Source: Natroniella acetigena (GTDB lineage: Bacteria; Bacillota; Halanaerobiia; Halobacteroidales; Halobacteroidaceae). From it: 51,755 nucleotides of DNA. The stretch lies in the NCBI RefSeq assembly GCF_023227745.1, contig NZ_JALKBX010000014.1:1-51755 (forward strand), given 5' to 3'. Position numbers and translations under genes: made by a program. Below the pieces are notes generated by a model. It was not told the DNA's origin and ran no database searches. It worked only from the letters and a program-made list of their open reading frames with translations. Every line of letters starts with the position of its first letter. Position 1 is the stretch's first letter. Positions 1 to 8,521 of the stretch are shown one piece after another.

Positions 1-214
1 TTTTAGCCCTCTCGCAACTGATTTTGAAGTTTATTGGTTGCAGATTTTAATTTTAAAAGTGAAACTATATATCAATATAATGTAAATCGCAAATTGATTT
101 TAATGATTGGCTTACTCTGATATTAATCTTGAGCTTAAACCTTCCCTTTTTTTTACAATCATACTTGTTGAAAAGAGTTAATAAATATTAGTAAGAATGT
201 GAGGGGAGGAAGTT

Positions 215-1399
215 ATGATTTTGTGGAGACGGTCTATAATTAGTTGGTTATTTCTCTGTTTATTAATTTTTTTGATATCTCAATCTGTTTTAGCTGTTGA
301 AGTTCCTGATTTTAATCTTGAATCTGAATCTGCAGTTTTAATGGATGCTAGATCAGGTAGGATACTTTATGAAAAGAATCCCCATCAGCAGAAGCCACCA
401 GCAAGTATTACTAAGATTATGACTATGTTATTAACAATGGAAGCTATAGAAGAAGGGAGAGCACAATTAACAGATAAAGTTCCAACAAGTGAACATGCAG
501 CAGAAATGGGAGGTTCACAGATTTGGTTAGAGCCAGGAGAAGAGATGACTTTAAAAGAAATGTTGAAAGCAATAGCTATTGTGTCTGCTAATGATGCGTG
601 TGTAGCTGTAGCAGAGTATTTGTATGGAACAGAGGAAGAATTTGTTAGAGCAATGAATGAAAAAGCTGAGGAGTTAGGAATGGAAAATACTTATTTTAAG
701 AATACAAATGGTCTACCTATTACTGAGGAGGGGGAAGAAGGTAATTATACAACTGCTTATGATATTGCTCTAATGTCTAGGGAGCTATTAAAGTATCCAC
801 AGATTTTAGAATATACATCCACTTGGATAGATCATTTGCGGGATGGAGATTCTTTTTTGCGTAATACAAATGATTTAGTGAGATTTTATGAGGGAGCAGA
901 TGGGCTTAAAACAGGATATACAGTGGAAGCAGGGTTTTGTTTATCGGCTACTGCTAGTCAAAGAGGAATGAGATTTATTACTGTAGTGATGAATGCTCCT
1001 AATTCAAAGGTTCGATTTGGAGAAACGAGAGAACTCTTATCTTATGCCTTTAATATTCATCAAGCAATTGATATTATAGAAAAAGGAGTAGAAGTAAGTC
1101 AAGTCGATGTATTTAAAGGAAAGAGTGAACGGGTGACTGCTATTGCAGCTGAAGATTTGACGGTTTCTGTAATTAAAGGTGAGGAAAGTGAAGTTAAAAA
1201 GCAAATTTGGCTTGATCAAGAAGTTATTGCTCCGATTAACGCAGGAGACGATATAGGAGAAATTATAGTTATCAAGAATGGAGAGCAGATAGGTCAGGTT
1301 GATTTGGTAGCTGCAGAAGAAGTGGATCAAGCTAATTTATTCGAATTAATAACTTTATTGCTTAAGAAATTTATTAGTAATTTAATTAATTATTCTTAA
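215..1399 (+). CDS. dacF: D-alanyl-D-alanine carboxypeptidase, DacF type
   Basis: Penicillin-binding protein of the S11 (PBP5-like) family that trims the terminal D-Ala of peptidoglycan pentapeptides outside the membrane. The 394-residue protein has an N-terminal hydrophobic signal segment (about residues 8-27, ending ...SVLA), then the catalytic triad motifs: SITK (Ser64, Lys67), SAN (124-126) and KTG (232-234). Start ATG 215 follows GAGGGGAGGA at 201-210. Its position directly before spoIIAA-spoIIAB-sigF matches the dacF-spoIIA arrangement of Bacillus, where DacF acts in the forespore during cortex synthesis. A strong terminator follows, so the two units can be transcribed separately. A second S11 paralogue lies at 22368-23495; the name DacF rests on context. 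Confidence 0.93.
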   Translation: MILWRRSIISWLFLCLLIFLISQSVLAVEVPDFNLESESAVLMDARSGRILYEKNPHQQKPPASITKIMTMLLTMEAIEEGRAQLTDKVPTSEHAAEMGGSQIWLEPGEEMTLKEMLKAIAIVSANDACVAVAEYLYGTEEEFVRAMNEKAEELGMENTYFKNTNGLPITEEGEEGNYTTAYDIALMSRELLKYPQILEYTSTWIDHLRDGDSFLRNTNDLVRFYEGADGLKTGYTVEAGFCLSATASQRGMRFITVVMNAPNSKVRFGETRELLSYAFNIHQAIDIIEKGVEVSQVDVFKGKSERVTAIAAEDLTVSVIKGEESEVKKQIWLDQEVIAPINAGDDIGEIIVIKNGEQIGQVDLVAAEEVDQANLFELITLLLKKFISNLINYS

Positions 1400-1472
1400 A
1401 TTTAATTGGTGACAGTAATTCTTTTAAACTAGAAAGGATTCAGTAAAAAGTTAAGAATAATTTATTTAAGCT

Positions 1473-1502
1473 AAGTTGCCAATTGGCAACTTTGTCTTTT
1501 TA
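1473..1502 (+). terminator. intrinsic terminator after dacF
   Basis: An 8-bp perfect stem (AAGTTGCC / GGCAACTT) around AATT, followed by a T-rich run, lies about 75 nt after the dacF stop. It separates dacF from the spoIIA operon. Confidence 0.8.
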
Positions 1503-1525
1503 ACGAATAAAAAGCGAATACTAGC

Positions 1526-1551
1526 AGGAAAAAAATGGTTTATATCTAAAT
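1526..1551 (+). promoter_or_regulatory. candidate SigH promoter of the spoIIA operon
   Basis: AGGAAAA at 1526-1532 matches the SigH -35 consensus. After 14 nt, the same spacing as in the Bacillus spoVG promoter, TAAAT (1547-1551) stands where GAAT is expected. The -10 has one mismatch, but spoIIA operons are classically SigH-dependent, so the call is plausible rather than proven. Confidence 0.4.
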
Positions 1552-1584
1552 GTTATGTAAAAGGGGCAAAGGAGGAGAAGAAGA

Positions 1585-1917
1585 ATGGAGGTAAATTGTA
1601 GACAGTTGACTAATAATCTGTTTATTGAATTAGAAGGAGAGTTTGATCTTCATACAGCAGATTATTTTAGTACAGAGATAAGTAATCAATTAACTACTGA
1701 AATTGATAATTTAATTCTAGATTTAGATGGAATTGAGTTTATTGATAGTTCAGGATTAGGAGCAATTTTAGGAGTTTATAAGAAGATTAATCAAAAAGGA
1801 GGTAATATAGGAGCTATAAATATTACGCCACAGGTAGAAAGGATCTTTGAGGTCTCTGGGCTTTTAAAAATTATCGATATCTACTCTTCAAAACAGGAGG
1901 TATTGGACAAAATTTAA
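1585..1917 (+). CDS. spoIIAA: anti-sigma F factor antagonist SpoIIAA
   Basis: STAS-domain anti-anti-sigma factor of 110 residues. The motif IDSSGLG contains the expected phosphorylated serine (Ser56, equivalent to Ser58 of B. subtilis). When dephosphorylated by SpoIIE it binds SpoIIAB and frees SigF in the forespore; SpoIIAB phosphorylates it. Start ATG 1585 is preceded by AAAGGAGGAGAAG. It is the first gene of a three-gene operon with spoIIAB 13 nt downstream. Length and motif are standard for the family. Confidence 0.96.
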   Translation: MEVNCRQLTNNLFIELEGEFDLHTADYFSTEISNQLTTEIDNLILDLDGIEFIDSSGLGAILGVYKKINQKGGNIGAINITPQVERIFEVSGLLKIIDIYSSKQEVLDKI

Positions 1918-1930
1918 AGGGGGAACAGTT

Positions 1931-2359
1931 ATGGAAAATCAGGTTGAGTTAATTATTGATAGTAGATCTAGTAATGTAGGATTAGCCAGAGTAACAGCAG
2001 CGTCATTTGCTTCCCAATTAAATTTTACATTAGCAGAAATTGAAGAAATCAAAGTGGCAATTTCAGAAGCGGTATCGAATGCTATCATTCATGCCTACCA
2101 GGATCAAGTAGGTAAAGTAAAGATGAAGTTGAGAATTTATGAAGGGCAGTTAGAAATAATTATTAAGGATGAAGGGCAGGGGATTGAAGATATAGAGCAA
2201 GCCTGTCAGTCTTCTTATACAACAACTGATAGAATGGGATTAGGGTTAGCTTTTATTGAATCGTTTATGGACAAGTTTGAGTTGAAATCAAAGTTGGGTG
2301 TGGGAACTGAATTAAGAATGGTTAAAGTTCCTGCTCAAGAAAAACAACAGGTTAATTAG
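1931..2359 (+). CDS. spoIIAB: anti-sigma F factor / serine kinase SpoIIAB
   Basis: GHKL-fold serine kinase and anti-sigma factor, 142 residues. The N box EAVSNAIIHAY (Glu46, Asn50), G1 box DEGQGI (about residue 80) and G2 box GLGLAF (about residue 110) for ATP-Mg binding are all present. It holds SigF inactive before septation and phosphorylates SpoIIAA on Ser56. RBS AAAGGGGGAAC precedes ATG 1931. It lies between spoIIAA and sigF with gaps of 13 and 10 nt, so translation is likely coupled. Confidence 0.96.
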   Translation: MENQVELIIDSRSSNVGLARVTAASFASQLNFTLAEIEEIKVAISEAVSNAIIHAYQDQVGKVKMKLRIYEGQLEIIIKDEGQGIEDIEQACQSSYTTTDRMGLGLAFIESFMDKFELKSKLGVGTELRMVKVPAQEKQQVN

Positions 2360-2369
2360 GGGTAGAGAA

Positions 2370-3155
2370 ATGGAAGGATTAGCAAACATTAATCTTAAAG
2401 AGCATAAACTTTTGTCTCAAAAGGAGACGAAGAAGTTATTAGCTGAAAGTCAACAAGGGAATCGACAGGCAAAAGACAAATTAGTTAAACATAACTTAAG
2501 GTTGGTCTTAAAGGTTGTTCATCGTTTTAAAAATGCTGTTTATTCATTAGAGGATATCTTTCAGATAGGAACTATAGGATTAATCAAAGCTATTGAACGC
2601 TTTGATTTGAGTAAAGAGGTGCATTTTTCTACTTATGCTGTGCCATTAATCATTGGAGAAATAAAAGTTTTTTTAAGGGATAATGATCGAATGAAGATAA
2701 GTCGCAATTTAAAGGAGAAAGCAAGTAAGATCAAGCAGATTAAAGAAGAGATGAAGGGTAAGTTGAAACGTGAACCTACAATTAAAGAGTTAAGCCAACG
2801 ACTTGATTTAGCCCCAGAAGAGATAATTAGAGCTTTAGAAGCAGTTCAAGAACCTACTTCGTTATATGCTAGAGTTTATGACTGTGGTGATAGGGCTGGG
2901 AGATTAGAGTTGATTGATCAATTAGCTGATTCTAATGATGAGTATGAGGTAAGTTTGAATAAATTATTTATCAAACAGATTTTAGAAAAAATTGATCAAA
3001 GAGCAAGAGAGATAATCAAGTTAAGATATTTTGCTAATCAGACTCAGAGTCAAATTGCTGAAAAATTAGGGATTTCCCAAGCTCATGTTTCTAGATTAGA
3101 AAAGAGAATATTGGCTTTAATTAAGAAAGAGCTGGAAAAAAAGGACAGGTGTTGA
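2370..3155 (+). CDS. sigF: RNA polymerase sigma factor SigF (forespore)
   Basis: Sigma-70 family factor of 261 residues, the first forespore-specific sigma factor. Region 2 is recognisable in EDIFQIGTIGLIKAIERFD (core binding and -10 recognition). Region 3 follows, and the C-terminal region 4 helix-turn-helix is QSQIAEKLGISQAHVSRLEKR. The N-terminal extension before region 2 and the position as third gene after spoIIAA-spoIIAB distinguish SigF from SigG. The stop codon lies in the loop of the operon terminator. Confidence 0.95.
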   Translation: MEGLANINLKEHKLLSQKETKKLLAESQQGNRQAKDKLVKHNLRLVLKVVHRFKNAVYSLEDIFQIGTIGLIKAIERFDLSKEVHFSTYAVPLIIGEIKVFLRDNDRMKISRNLKEKASKIKQIKEEMKGKLKREPTIKELSQRLDLAPEEIIRALEAVQEPTSLYARVYDCGDRAGRLELIDQLADSNDEYEVSLNKLFIKQILEKIDQRAREIIKLRYFANQTQSQIAEKLGISQAHVSRLEKRILALIKKELEKKDRC

Positions 3156-3170
3156 ACACCTGTCCTTTTT
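3141..3170 (+). terminator. intrinsic terminator of the spoIIA operon
   Basis: The stem GGACAGGTGTT / AACACCTGTCC is followed by TTTTT. The sigF stop codon TGA (3153-3155) sits at the hairpin centre, so terminator and coding sequence overlap. Confidence 0.9.
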
Positions 3171-3241
3171 GCATTAAATTTTATTAAATTGTGTATAATA
3201 AGTTGTAGAAACGAGACTTATTAAGAGAGGTGAATATAGCT

Positions 3242-3421
3242 ATGATTGATCTTGATTTGAATAAAATACTATTGATAATAGCTTTTAGTGTGGTCGTAAT
3301 CTTAGTTACTTTATATTTTTGGGGTAGTTTTTTTATGAATGATGAAATTTCATCTAGAGCTAGAAAAGTTGATGGAACTCAACTTAATCTGGAAGTGAGA
3401 AGTGAGATTAATGATTGGTAA
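3242..3421 (+). CDS. small single-pass membrane protein at the head of the spoVA operon
   Basis: Unrecognised 59-residue protein. It has one strongly hydrophobic helix near the N-terminus (LLIIAFSVVVILVTLYFWG) followed by a short polar tail ending in NDW. ATG 3242 is preferred over GTG 3230 because the AGAGAGG ribosome site (3222-3229) abuts the GTG. Its end overlaps the beginning of spoVAA, which suggests coupled translation. The upstream region has TGCATTA (3170-3176) and TATAAT (3195-3200), which might be a weak SigG-type or vegetative promoter. I know of no spoVA operon gene of this description; function unknown. Confidence 0.55.
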   Translation: MIDLDLNKILLIIAFSVVVILVTLYFWGSFFMNDEISSRARKVDGTQLNLEVRSEINDW

Positions 3422-4055
3422 ATTCGAGATATTTTTGCGGGTTAAAAGGGTGGTCAAGGCAAAACCCAATCAAAAGTTATTGGTGGGAAATTTAGCAGAG
3501 GTTATTACTGCTGAAGATAAGCAAGAAGAGTTAGAAAAAGTATATGTTAAAGAGGTAACTAAAGAAACTGGTCAGTCAATGATTATCACAGCTTTAGAAA
3601 TTATTCGAGCTATTAAGGGCCAATTTCCTGAAGCAACGATTGAACATTTAGGGGAAGCTGATGTAATTGTTGATATTAATAAAGGCTCTAAAAATAAGAA
3701 AAATCAGGACAAGCCTTCTAAGCTATATATTGCTGCAGTCAGTGTCGTTTTATTTTTAGGTTCAGGAATGGCTATTATGAATTTTCATGCTGATGTTAAT
3801 ATGGTAGCTGTTCATCAACAATTATATCAACTAATTATGGGTAGGTTTGAGGAGAATCCACTCTTATTGCAGATTCCTTATTCAATTGGGATAGCTTGTG
3901 GGATGATAGTCTTTTTTAATTACATCTATAAATATAAATTGGATGATGATCCTAGCCCTTTAGAGATGGAGATGTATCTTTATGAAAATAAGGTGAATCA
4001 ATTCTCCTTGAATCAAAAGACAAAAGAAGCAAAAAAAGGGGGGAGTAATAATTAA
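3411..4055 (+). CDS. spoVAA: stage V sporulation protein AA
   Basis: SpoVAA, about 214 residues, membrane-associated component of the SpoVA complex that moves Ca-dipicolinate into the forespore and out on germination. An N-terminal soluble domain is followed by two membrane helices. The second half carries the family signature SGMAIMNFHADVNM...QIPYSIGIACGMIVFFNYI and SPLEMEMY. ATG 3411 gives an N-terminus (MIGKFEIFLR) comparable to the Bacillus protein; in-frame GTG 3402 is the alternative. It overlaps the preceding small membrane gene by 11 nt. Confidence 0.93.
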   Translation: MIGKFEIFLRVKRVVKAKPNQKLLVGNLAEVITAEDKQEELEKVYVKEVTKETGQSMIITALEIIRAIKGQFPEATIEHLGEADVIVDINKGSKNKKNQDKPSKLYIAAVSVVLFLGSGMAIMNFHADVNMVAVHQQLYQLIMGRFEENPLLLQIPYSIGIACGMIVFFNYIYKYKLDDDPSPLEMEMYLYENKVNQFSLNQKTKEAKKGGSNN

Positions 4056-4073
4056 ATGTTAGGTGGTGACTGA

Positions 4074-4508
4074 GTGAGGGCTTTTATCTTAATTCTGACC
4101 GGTTTTGCAGGAGGAGTTGTGGTAGGAACAGCTTTGGTTGCTTTCTTATTAGTTTTAGATGTTATCCCCCGCTTGATTCAAGTCAGTGATTCAAAAGAAT
4201 ATATTAAGTTGTATCAAGTATTAGTGATAGTTGGCCCTTTACTTGCTACGAAATTTCAATTTTATAAGTGGAAGTTACCTTCTATTAATATAATTAATAC
4301 TGTTTTGGTGATTATGATGGGGTTTATATTTGGAATTTTTATTGGATTATTAGCAGGAGCGTTAACAGAGGTTTTAAAAGTACTACCTATTTTAAGTAGG
4401 AGATTGGGTTTGCAAAGCTACTTGGGTGAGCTATTAGCTATTATAATTTTAGGCAAGGCAATTGGTTCACTAATTTATTGGCTATTTCCTACTTTATGGC
4501 CACCTTGA
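4074..4508 (+). CDS. spoVAB: stage V sporulation protein AB
   Basis: SpoVAB, 144 residues, an integral membrane protein with about four hydrophobic helices. It starts at GTG 4074 after AGGTGGTGA. It lies 18 nt after spoVAA in standard operon order and carries the family's GFAGGVVVGTALVAFL N-terminal helix. It is a probable subunit of the forespore DPA channel; the role of this subunit is poorly defined in any organism. Confidence 0.9.
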   Translation: MRAFILILTGFAGGVVVGTALVAFLLVLDVIPRLIQVSDSKEYIKLYQVLVIVGPLLATKFQFYKWKLPSINIINTVLVIMMGFIFGIFIGLLAGALTEVLKVLPILSRRLGLQSYLGELLAIIILGKAIGSLIYWLFPTLWPP

Positions 4509-4542
4509 TCATTAAAAAAAGAGTAAAACTAGGAGGATTATT

Positions 4543-4989
4543 ATGAGTCAGATCGATAAAACACAAGAAGAATATAATAAATTGGTTAAGAAATATCAAC
4601 CTTCTGATTCTAAAGTTAAAAATTTCTTCAGTGCTTATCTAGTTGGAGGGTTGATCTGTTTAATAGGTCAGATCATAATTGAGTTATTAGTTGGTACAGG
4701 TTTAGAGTTAACTGATGCAGCTTCTTATACTGGGTTAATCTTAATTTTAGTTGGTGCTGTTTTAACTGGATTTGGTGTTTACGATGAACTAGCTCAGTTT
4801 GCTGGAGGAGGGACGATTATTCCTATTACGGGGTTTGCTAATGCAATTGTAGCTCCGGCTATGGAGTATAGGCAGGAAGGATATATTTTAGGGTTAGGAA
4901 AACAGATTTATTCAGTTGCTGGGCCAGTTATAACTTATGGAATCTTATCAGCATTTTTAATTGGGGTTATTAAACTATTACTAGGATAG
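4543..4989 (+). CDS. spoVAC: stage V sporulation protein AC
   Basis: SpoVAC, 148 residues, membrane protein of the SpoVAC/SpoVAEb family. In Bacillus SpoVAC behaves as a mechanosensitive channel that passes DPA. Conserved features seen: an N-terminal YNKLVKKYQP segment, then AYLVGGLICLIGQ, GVYDELAQFAGGGTIIPITGFANAIVAPAMEYRQEG and LGLGKQIYSVAGPVI. RBS AGGAGG precedes ATG 4543. It is related in sequence to spoVAEb downstream, with spoVAD between them. Confidence 0.95.
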   Translation: MSQIDKTQEEYNKLVKKYQPSDSKVKNFFSAYLVGGLICLIGQIIIELLVGTGLELTDAASYTGLILILVGAVLTGFGVYDELAQFAGGGTIIPITGFANAIVAPAMEYRQEGYILGLGKQIYSVAGPVITYGILSAFLIGVIKLLLG

Positions 4990-5002
4990 CGGGGTGAAAA
5001 AA

Positions 5003-6091
5003 ATGAAAAAGTTAGGTCAACAGACAGTAAAGTTTATCGATCCTCCTCAAGTTATTTCTTCAGCTTCTATAGTAGGTAAGAAAGAGGAGGCTGGGCCCTT
5101 AGGAGAGTATTTTGATGAAGTAATCAGCGATGGATATAATAATCAAAAAACCTGGGAGCAAGCCCAGATAAAGATGACAGAGGATGTATTGAATCTTGTT
5201 TTAGAAAAGGTAAAACTTTCTAAAGATCAAATCGATTGTTTATTAGCAGGAGATTTATTAGATCAGACTATAGCCTCTAATTTTGTTGCTCGAAAATTTC
5301 CAGTTTCATATTTAGGTCTGTTTGGTGCTTGTTCTACAATGGCTCAGTCATTAGCAGTAGGTGGAATGATGGTCAGTGGTGGAGCAGCTAATCAAGTTGT
5401 TTCTTTTACTTCCAGTCATTATCAAGCGACTGAAAGGCAGTTTAGAACGCCTAATGAATATGGGGATAAGTATCCCCCTTATAAACAATGGACTGTAACT
5501 GGAACAGGAGCCATGATCTTAAGTAATCAACAAGGAGGAGTCCAAATTCCCTCAGCAACATTAGGAAAGATTATTGATTTAGGGGTAAAGGATCCTAATG
5601 ATATGGGCTCGGCTATGGCTCCAGCTGCTGCAGATACCATTATCCAACACTTAGAAGATACGGGTCGTGATCCTAGCTATTATGACTTAATTGTAACTGG
5701 TGATCTAGGTGAAGTTGGAAAGAGTTTACTTTTAGAATTGTTATTAGAAAAGGGTTGTTCAATTCAAGATAATTATGATGATTGTGGAGTAATGATTTAT
5801 AATTCAAATCAAAAGGCAGGGGCAGGAGGAAGTGGTTGTGGTTGTTCTGCTGTAGTAACTGCTTCTTATTTATTACCACAGATAATGTATGGAAATTTCA
5901 ATAAAGTTTTAGTTTTAGGAACTGGGGCATTATTGAGTCCTTTAACTTTTTTGCAAGGAGAGACGATCCCCTGTATTGCTCATGCAGTAGTATTAGAGAA
6001 GACAGGGCAGTTAACTCCAGGAATAGGCAGACCAAGTATTAGAAGTAAGTTAGCCAATAAAGTAGAAAATTTATCTGGAAATGAGGGATAA
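5003..6091 (+). CDS. spoVAD: stage V sporulation protein AD, DPA-binding
   Basis: SpoVAD, 362 residues, a thiolase-fold soluble protein that binds dipicolinic acid on the inner forespore membrane. Family signatures seen: KKEEAGPLGEYFD, LAGDLLDQ, FGACSTM, ERQFRTPNEYG, DMGSAMAPAAADTI, DCGVMIY, AGGSGCGCSAVV and ATGALLSP-like GTGALLSP. ATG 5003 is preferred because GGGGTG (4991-4996) is correctly spaced; in-frame GTG 4994 lies inside that ribosome site. It lies 13 nt after spoVAC. Confidence 0.96.
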   Translation: MKKLGQQTVKFIDPPQVISSASIVGKKEEAGPLGEYFDEVISDGYNNQKTWEQAQIKMTEDVLNLVLEKVKLSKDQIDCLLAGDLLDQTIASNFVARKFPVSYLGLFGACSTMAQSLAVGGMMVSGGAANQVVSFTSSHYQATERQFRTPNEYGDKYPPYKQWTVTGTGAMILSNQQGGVQIPSATLGKIIDLGVKDPNDMGSAMAPAAADTIIQHLEDTGRDPSYYDLIVTGDLGEVGKSLLLELLLEKGCSIQDNYDDCGVMIYNSNQKAGAGGSGCGCSAVVTASYLLPQIMYGNFNKVLVLGTGALLSPLTFLQGETIPCIAHAVVLEKTGQLTPGIGRPSIRSKLANKVENLSGNEG

Positions 6092-6093
6092 AA

Positions 6094-6447
6094 ATGAGTC
6101 TATATATCATGGCCTTTTTAGTTGGAGGGTTAATTTGTGCGTTAGGGCAACTGTTTTTAGACTTTACTAACTATACTCCAGCTCATCTATTGGTTGGTGT
6201 TGTTGTTACTGGTGCAATTTTATCTGGATTAGGTCTTTATGAGCCTTTAATAGATATAGCTGGAGCAGGGGCTACTGTACCCGTAATGAACTTTGGACAT
6301 ATTTTGACCAGTGGAGTTTTAATGGAAGTAGAACGGGATGGTTTTTTAGGATTGTTTGCTGGGGTATTAGAACAAGGAAGTATTGGGATTACTGCTTCAA
6401 TAATCATTGGTTTCTTAACTGCTGCTATCTTTAAACCCAAGGAATAA
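6094..6447 (+). CDS. spoVAEb: stage V sporulation protein AE (AEb)
   Basis: 117-residue integral membrane protein of the SpoVAC/SpoVAEb family. Four hydrophobic segments surround the conserved GLYEPLIDIAGAGATVPVMNF and FGHILTSG motifs. It begins 2 nt after spoVAD, as in other Firmicutes. It is a probable pore component of the DPA channel together with SpoVAC. Confidence 0.94.
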   Translation: MSLYIMAFLVGGLICALGQLFLDFTNYTPAHLLVGVVVTGAILSGLGLYEPLIDIAGAGATVPVMNFGHILTSGVLMEVERDGFLGLFAGVLEQGSIGITASIIIGFLTAAIFKPKE

Positions 6448-6492
6448 ATGTATATTATTGCTTCAAAATAAATACAATAAGGGAGAAGGATA

Positions 6493-7071
6493 ATGAAAGC
6501 AAAAGAGGTTATAATGGTTACAGATGGAGATAAGACAGCTCGGAAAGCAGTTGAAAAAGCTAGCCAAAATTTAGGTTTAGAAGTCATTACAAAATCAGCA
6601 GGTAATCCAACACCTTGTTCAGGGGCTGAATTAGTACAGGAGATTAATAACTGTTCTGGAGAATTAGTTGTAGTTATGTTTGATGATCAGGGCGATTTGA
6701 ATTGTGGACGAGGAGAAACGGCGATGAAAGTAGTAGCTGAATCTGACAATATTGATGTATTAGGAGTAGTAGCTGTAGCTTCCAAGGCTAAGGAAGTGGA
6801 AGGGGTTCAACCGACCTGTTCAATTACTCAAGAAGGTGAGCTTGTAGAGCTACCTGTAGATAAATCCGGAAAAAAAGAAGAGGCAAATCATACTATATTA
6901 GAAGGGGATACTGTTGACGTAATCAATGAATTTGAAGATGTAATAGTTGTTGGTATAGGAGACTTGGGAAAGATGGAGGGTAAGGATAATTGCCATTTAG
7001 GAGCTCCAATAACTACCAAGGCAATTAAGGAGATACTCAAGAGGAGTGGAAGAGATGATGGACTTAAATAA
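6493..7071 (+). CDS. spoVAEa: stage V sporulation protein AEa
   Basis: 192-residue soluble protein of the SpoVAEa family, starting VIMVTDGDKTARKAVEKA. It carries the conserved SAGNPTPCSG and MFDDQGDLNCGRGE segments and a C-terminal IGDLGKMEGKD. RBS AAGGGAGAAGG precedes ATG 6493. The 3' end overlaps spoVAF. In Bacillus the protein is non-essential and lies on the outer face of the inner forespore membrane. Confidence 0.9.
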   Translation: MKAKEVIMVTDGDKTARKAVEKASQNLGLEVITKSAGNPTPCSGAELVQEINNCSGELVVVMFDDQGDLNCGRGETAMKVVAESDNIDVLGVVAVASKAKEVEGVQPTCSITQEGELVELPVDKSGKKEEANHTILEGDTVDVINEFEDVIVVGIGDLGKMEGKDNCHLGAPITTKAIKEILKRSGRDDGLK

Positions 7072-8500
7072 GAAATTAGCTCAAAATATAAAGGTGATAG
7101 AAGATAGGTTTGATGGAGATAAAACCTTTGATTTTACTATTAGAGAATTTAAGATTGGAGATAAAGATGCTGCTTTAGCCTTTATTCAAGGGTTTAATAA
7201 GGATGAAGTAGTAAATCAAATTTTAGCTTATTTAATGTATGCTAAGAGACAAGACTTAAGTGTTGATGCAATTAAAAAAGTAATAGAAACTAGACTACCA
7301 GTGGCAGAAGCTGATGTTGTAGAGACGGTAGATGACGTGGTACTAGAGACCTTATCTGGGCCACAAGTGCTTTTAATTGATGGAGAAGATAAGGCAATTG
7401 TTATTGATGCTAGGACTTGGGAAGCTAGAGGGCCAGAAGAGCCTGAATTGGAAAAAGCAACTCGTGGTTCTGAAGATGGTTTTGTAGAGACGATGATGTT
7501 TAACGTTCAATTAATTAGAAGAAGAATTCGTGATGCTAGCTTACGAGTAGAGGCTTTACAAGCGGGAAAGAAAGCTAATAGTGATCTTTCAGTTATTTAT
7601 ATGAAAGATTATGCTGATTTAGAATTGGTTGAAGAGGTAAAGGAAAGGATTAATGAGATTGATGTAGATGGTTTGCCGCTAGCTGATCGGACAATTGAAG
7701 ATTATCTAACTAGAGATACGTTAAACCCACTACCTAAAGTGAGATATACCAACCGTCCTGATATAGCAGCCGCCCATATCTTGGAAGGTAAGATCTGTGT
7801 AGTGGTTGATAATTCGCCGACGGTATTGATTTTACCATCAACCTTCTTTGATCAGACACAGAATTTAGAGGAGTATCGTCAATCACCTGTTCCTGGTACT
7901 TACTTCAATTTGTTAAGATTAGTAGCAGTAGTTATTGGATTGGTCTTACCACCTTTATGGTTATTAATAGCTTATGGGCCAGCATGGTTACCTGAGGCAC
8001 TAGAATTTATTGGTCCTAAGGATCCAGGGACAGTGCCTTTAGGTTGGCAATTTGTGATAGCTACTGTAGGAATTGATTTAATCAGAATTGCCTCGATTCA
8101 GACACCGACTGCGTTAGCTACTTCACTCAGTTTAATTGCCGCTTTGATCTTAGGTGAGTTTTCTGTGGAAACAGGACTATTTGATCCAGAAACAATTCTT
8201 TATTTAGCAATTGGTGCGATCAGTAATTTTGCTTTACCTGGATATGAGTTATCTTTGACCTTATCATTGATGCGCTTTGGATTAATTCTTTTAGTTGTTT
8301 TTCTAAGAGCACCTGGATTGATTGCAGGACTGATTTTGATCTTCTTGTTATTTGTTTTGAGTAAGTCATTTGGAACCCCTTATTTGTGGCCATTGATTCC
8401 ATTTGATTGGAGTGCCTTAAAGACTTATCTCTTTAGACAATCAATCTTATCTTTAAAAGATAGAAGACGAAAAGTACCAGGAGCAAAGGACTTTGAATAA
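7055..8500 (+). CDS. spoVAF: spore germination protein SpoVAF (GerA family)
   Basis: About 481 residues, a GerA-type A-subunit homologue encoded at the end of the spoVA operon. In Bacillus it works with FigP to amplify germination signals. A long soluble N-domain is followed by the conserved DGEDKAIVIDARTWEAR, EDYLTRDTLNPLPKVRYT and PVPGTYFNLLR segments, then a membrane domain of about five helices (residues about 290-460). Candidate starts are GTG 7046, ATG 7055 and ATG 7058; GAGGAG at 7041-7046 favours 7055 or 7058. It overlaps the end of spoVAEa by 17 nt. Confidence 0.94.
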   Translation: MMDLNKKLAQNIKVIEDRFDGDKTFDFTIREFKIGDKDAALAFIQGFNKDEVVNQILAYLMYAKRQDLSVDAIKKVIETRLPVAEADVVETVDDVVLETLSGPQVLLIDGEDKAIVIDARTWEARGPEEPELEKATRGSEDGFVETMMFNVQLIRRRIRDASLRVEALQAGKKANSDLSVIYMKDYADLELVEEVKERINEIDVDGLPLADRTIEDYLTRDTLNPLPKVRYTNRPDIAAAHILEGKICVVVDNSPTVLILPSTFFDQTQNLEEYRQSPVPGTYFNLLRLVAVVIGLVLPPLWLLIAYGPAWLPEALEFIGPKDPGTVPLGWQFVIATVGIDLIRIASIQTPTALATSLSLIAALILGEFSVETGLFDPETILYLAIGAISNFALPGYELSLTLSLMRFGLILLVVFLRAPGLIAGLILIFLLFVLSKSFGTPYLWPLIPFDWSALKTYLFRQSILSLKDRRRKVPGAKDFE

Positions 8501-8521
8501 TTATAATAAAGGAGAGATTCG

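Noticed and set aside
1-214. Possible gene or promoter before dacF
   Set aside because: No frame of useful length. CATACTT near 160 resembles a SigF/SigG -10, but no matching -35 was found at the right distance.
1037-1330. Antisense frame inside dacF
   Set aside because: No ribosome site, low-complexity Asn/Phe/Ser-rich product, and a real gene on the other strand. The same applies to other antisense frames, e.g. 5673-5879, 10384-10952, 11335-11688, 20055-20463, 46607-46807.
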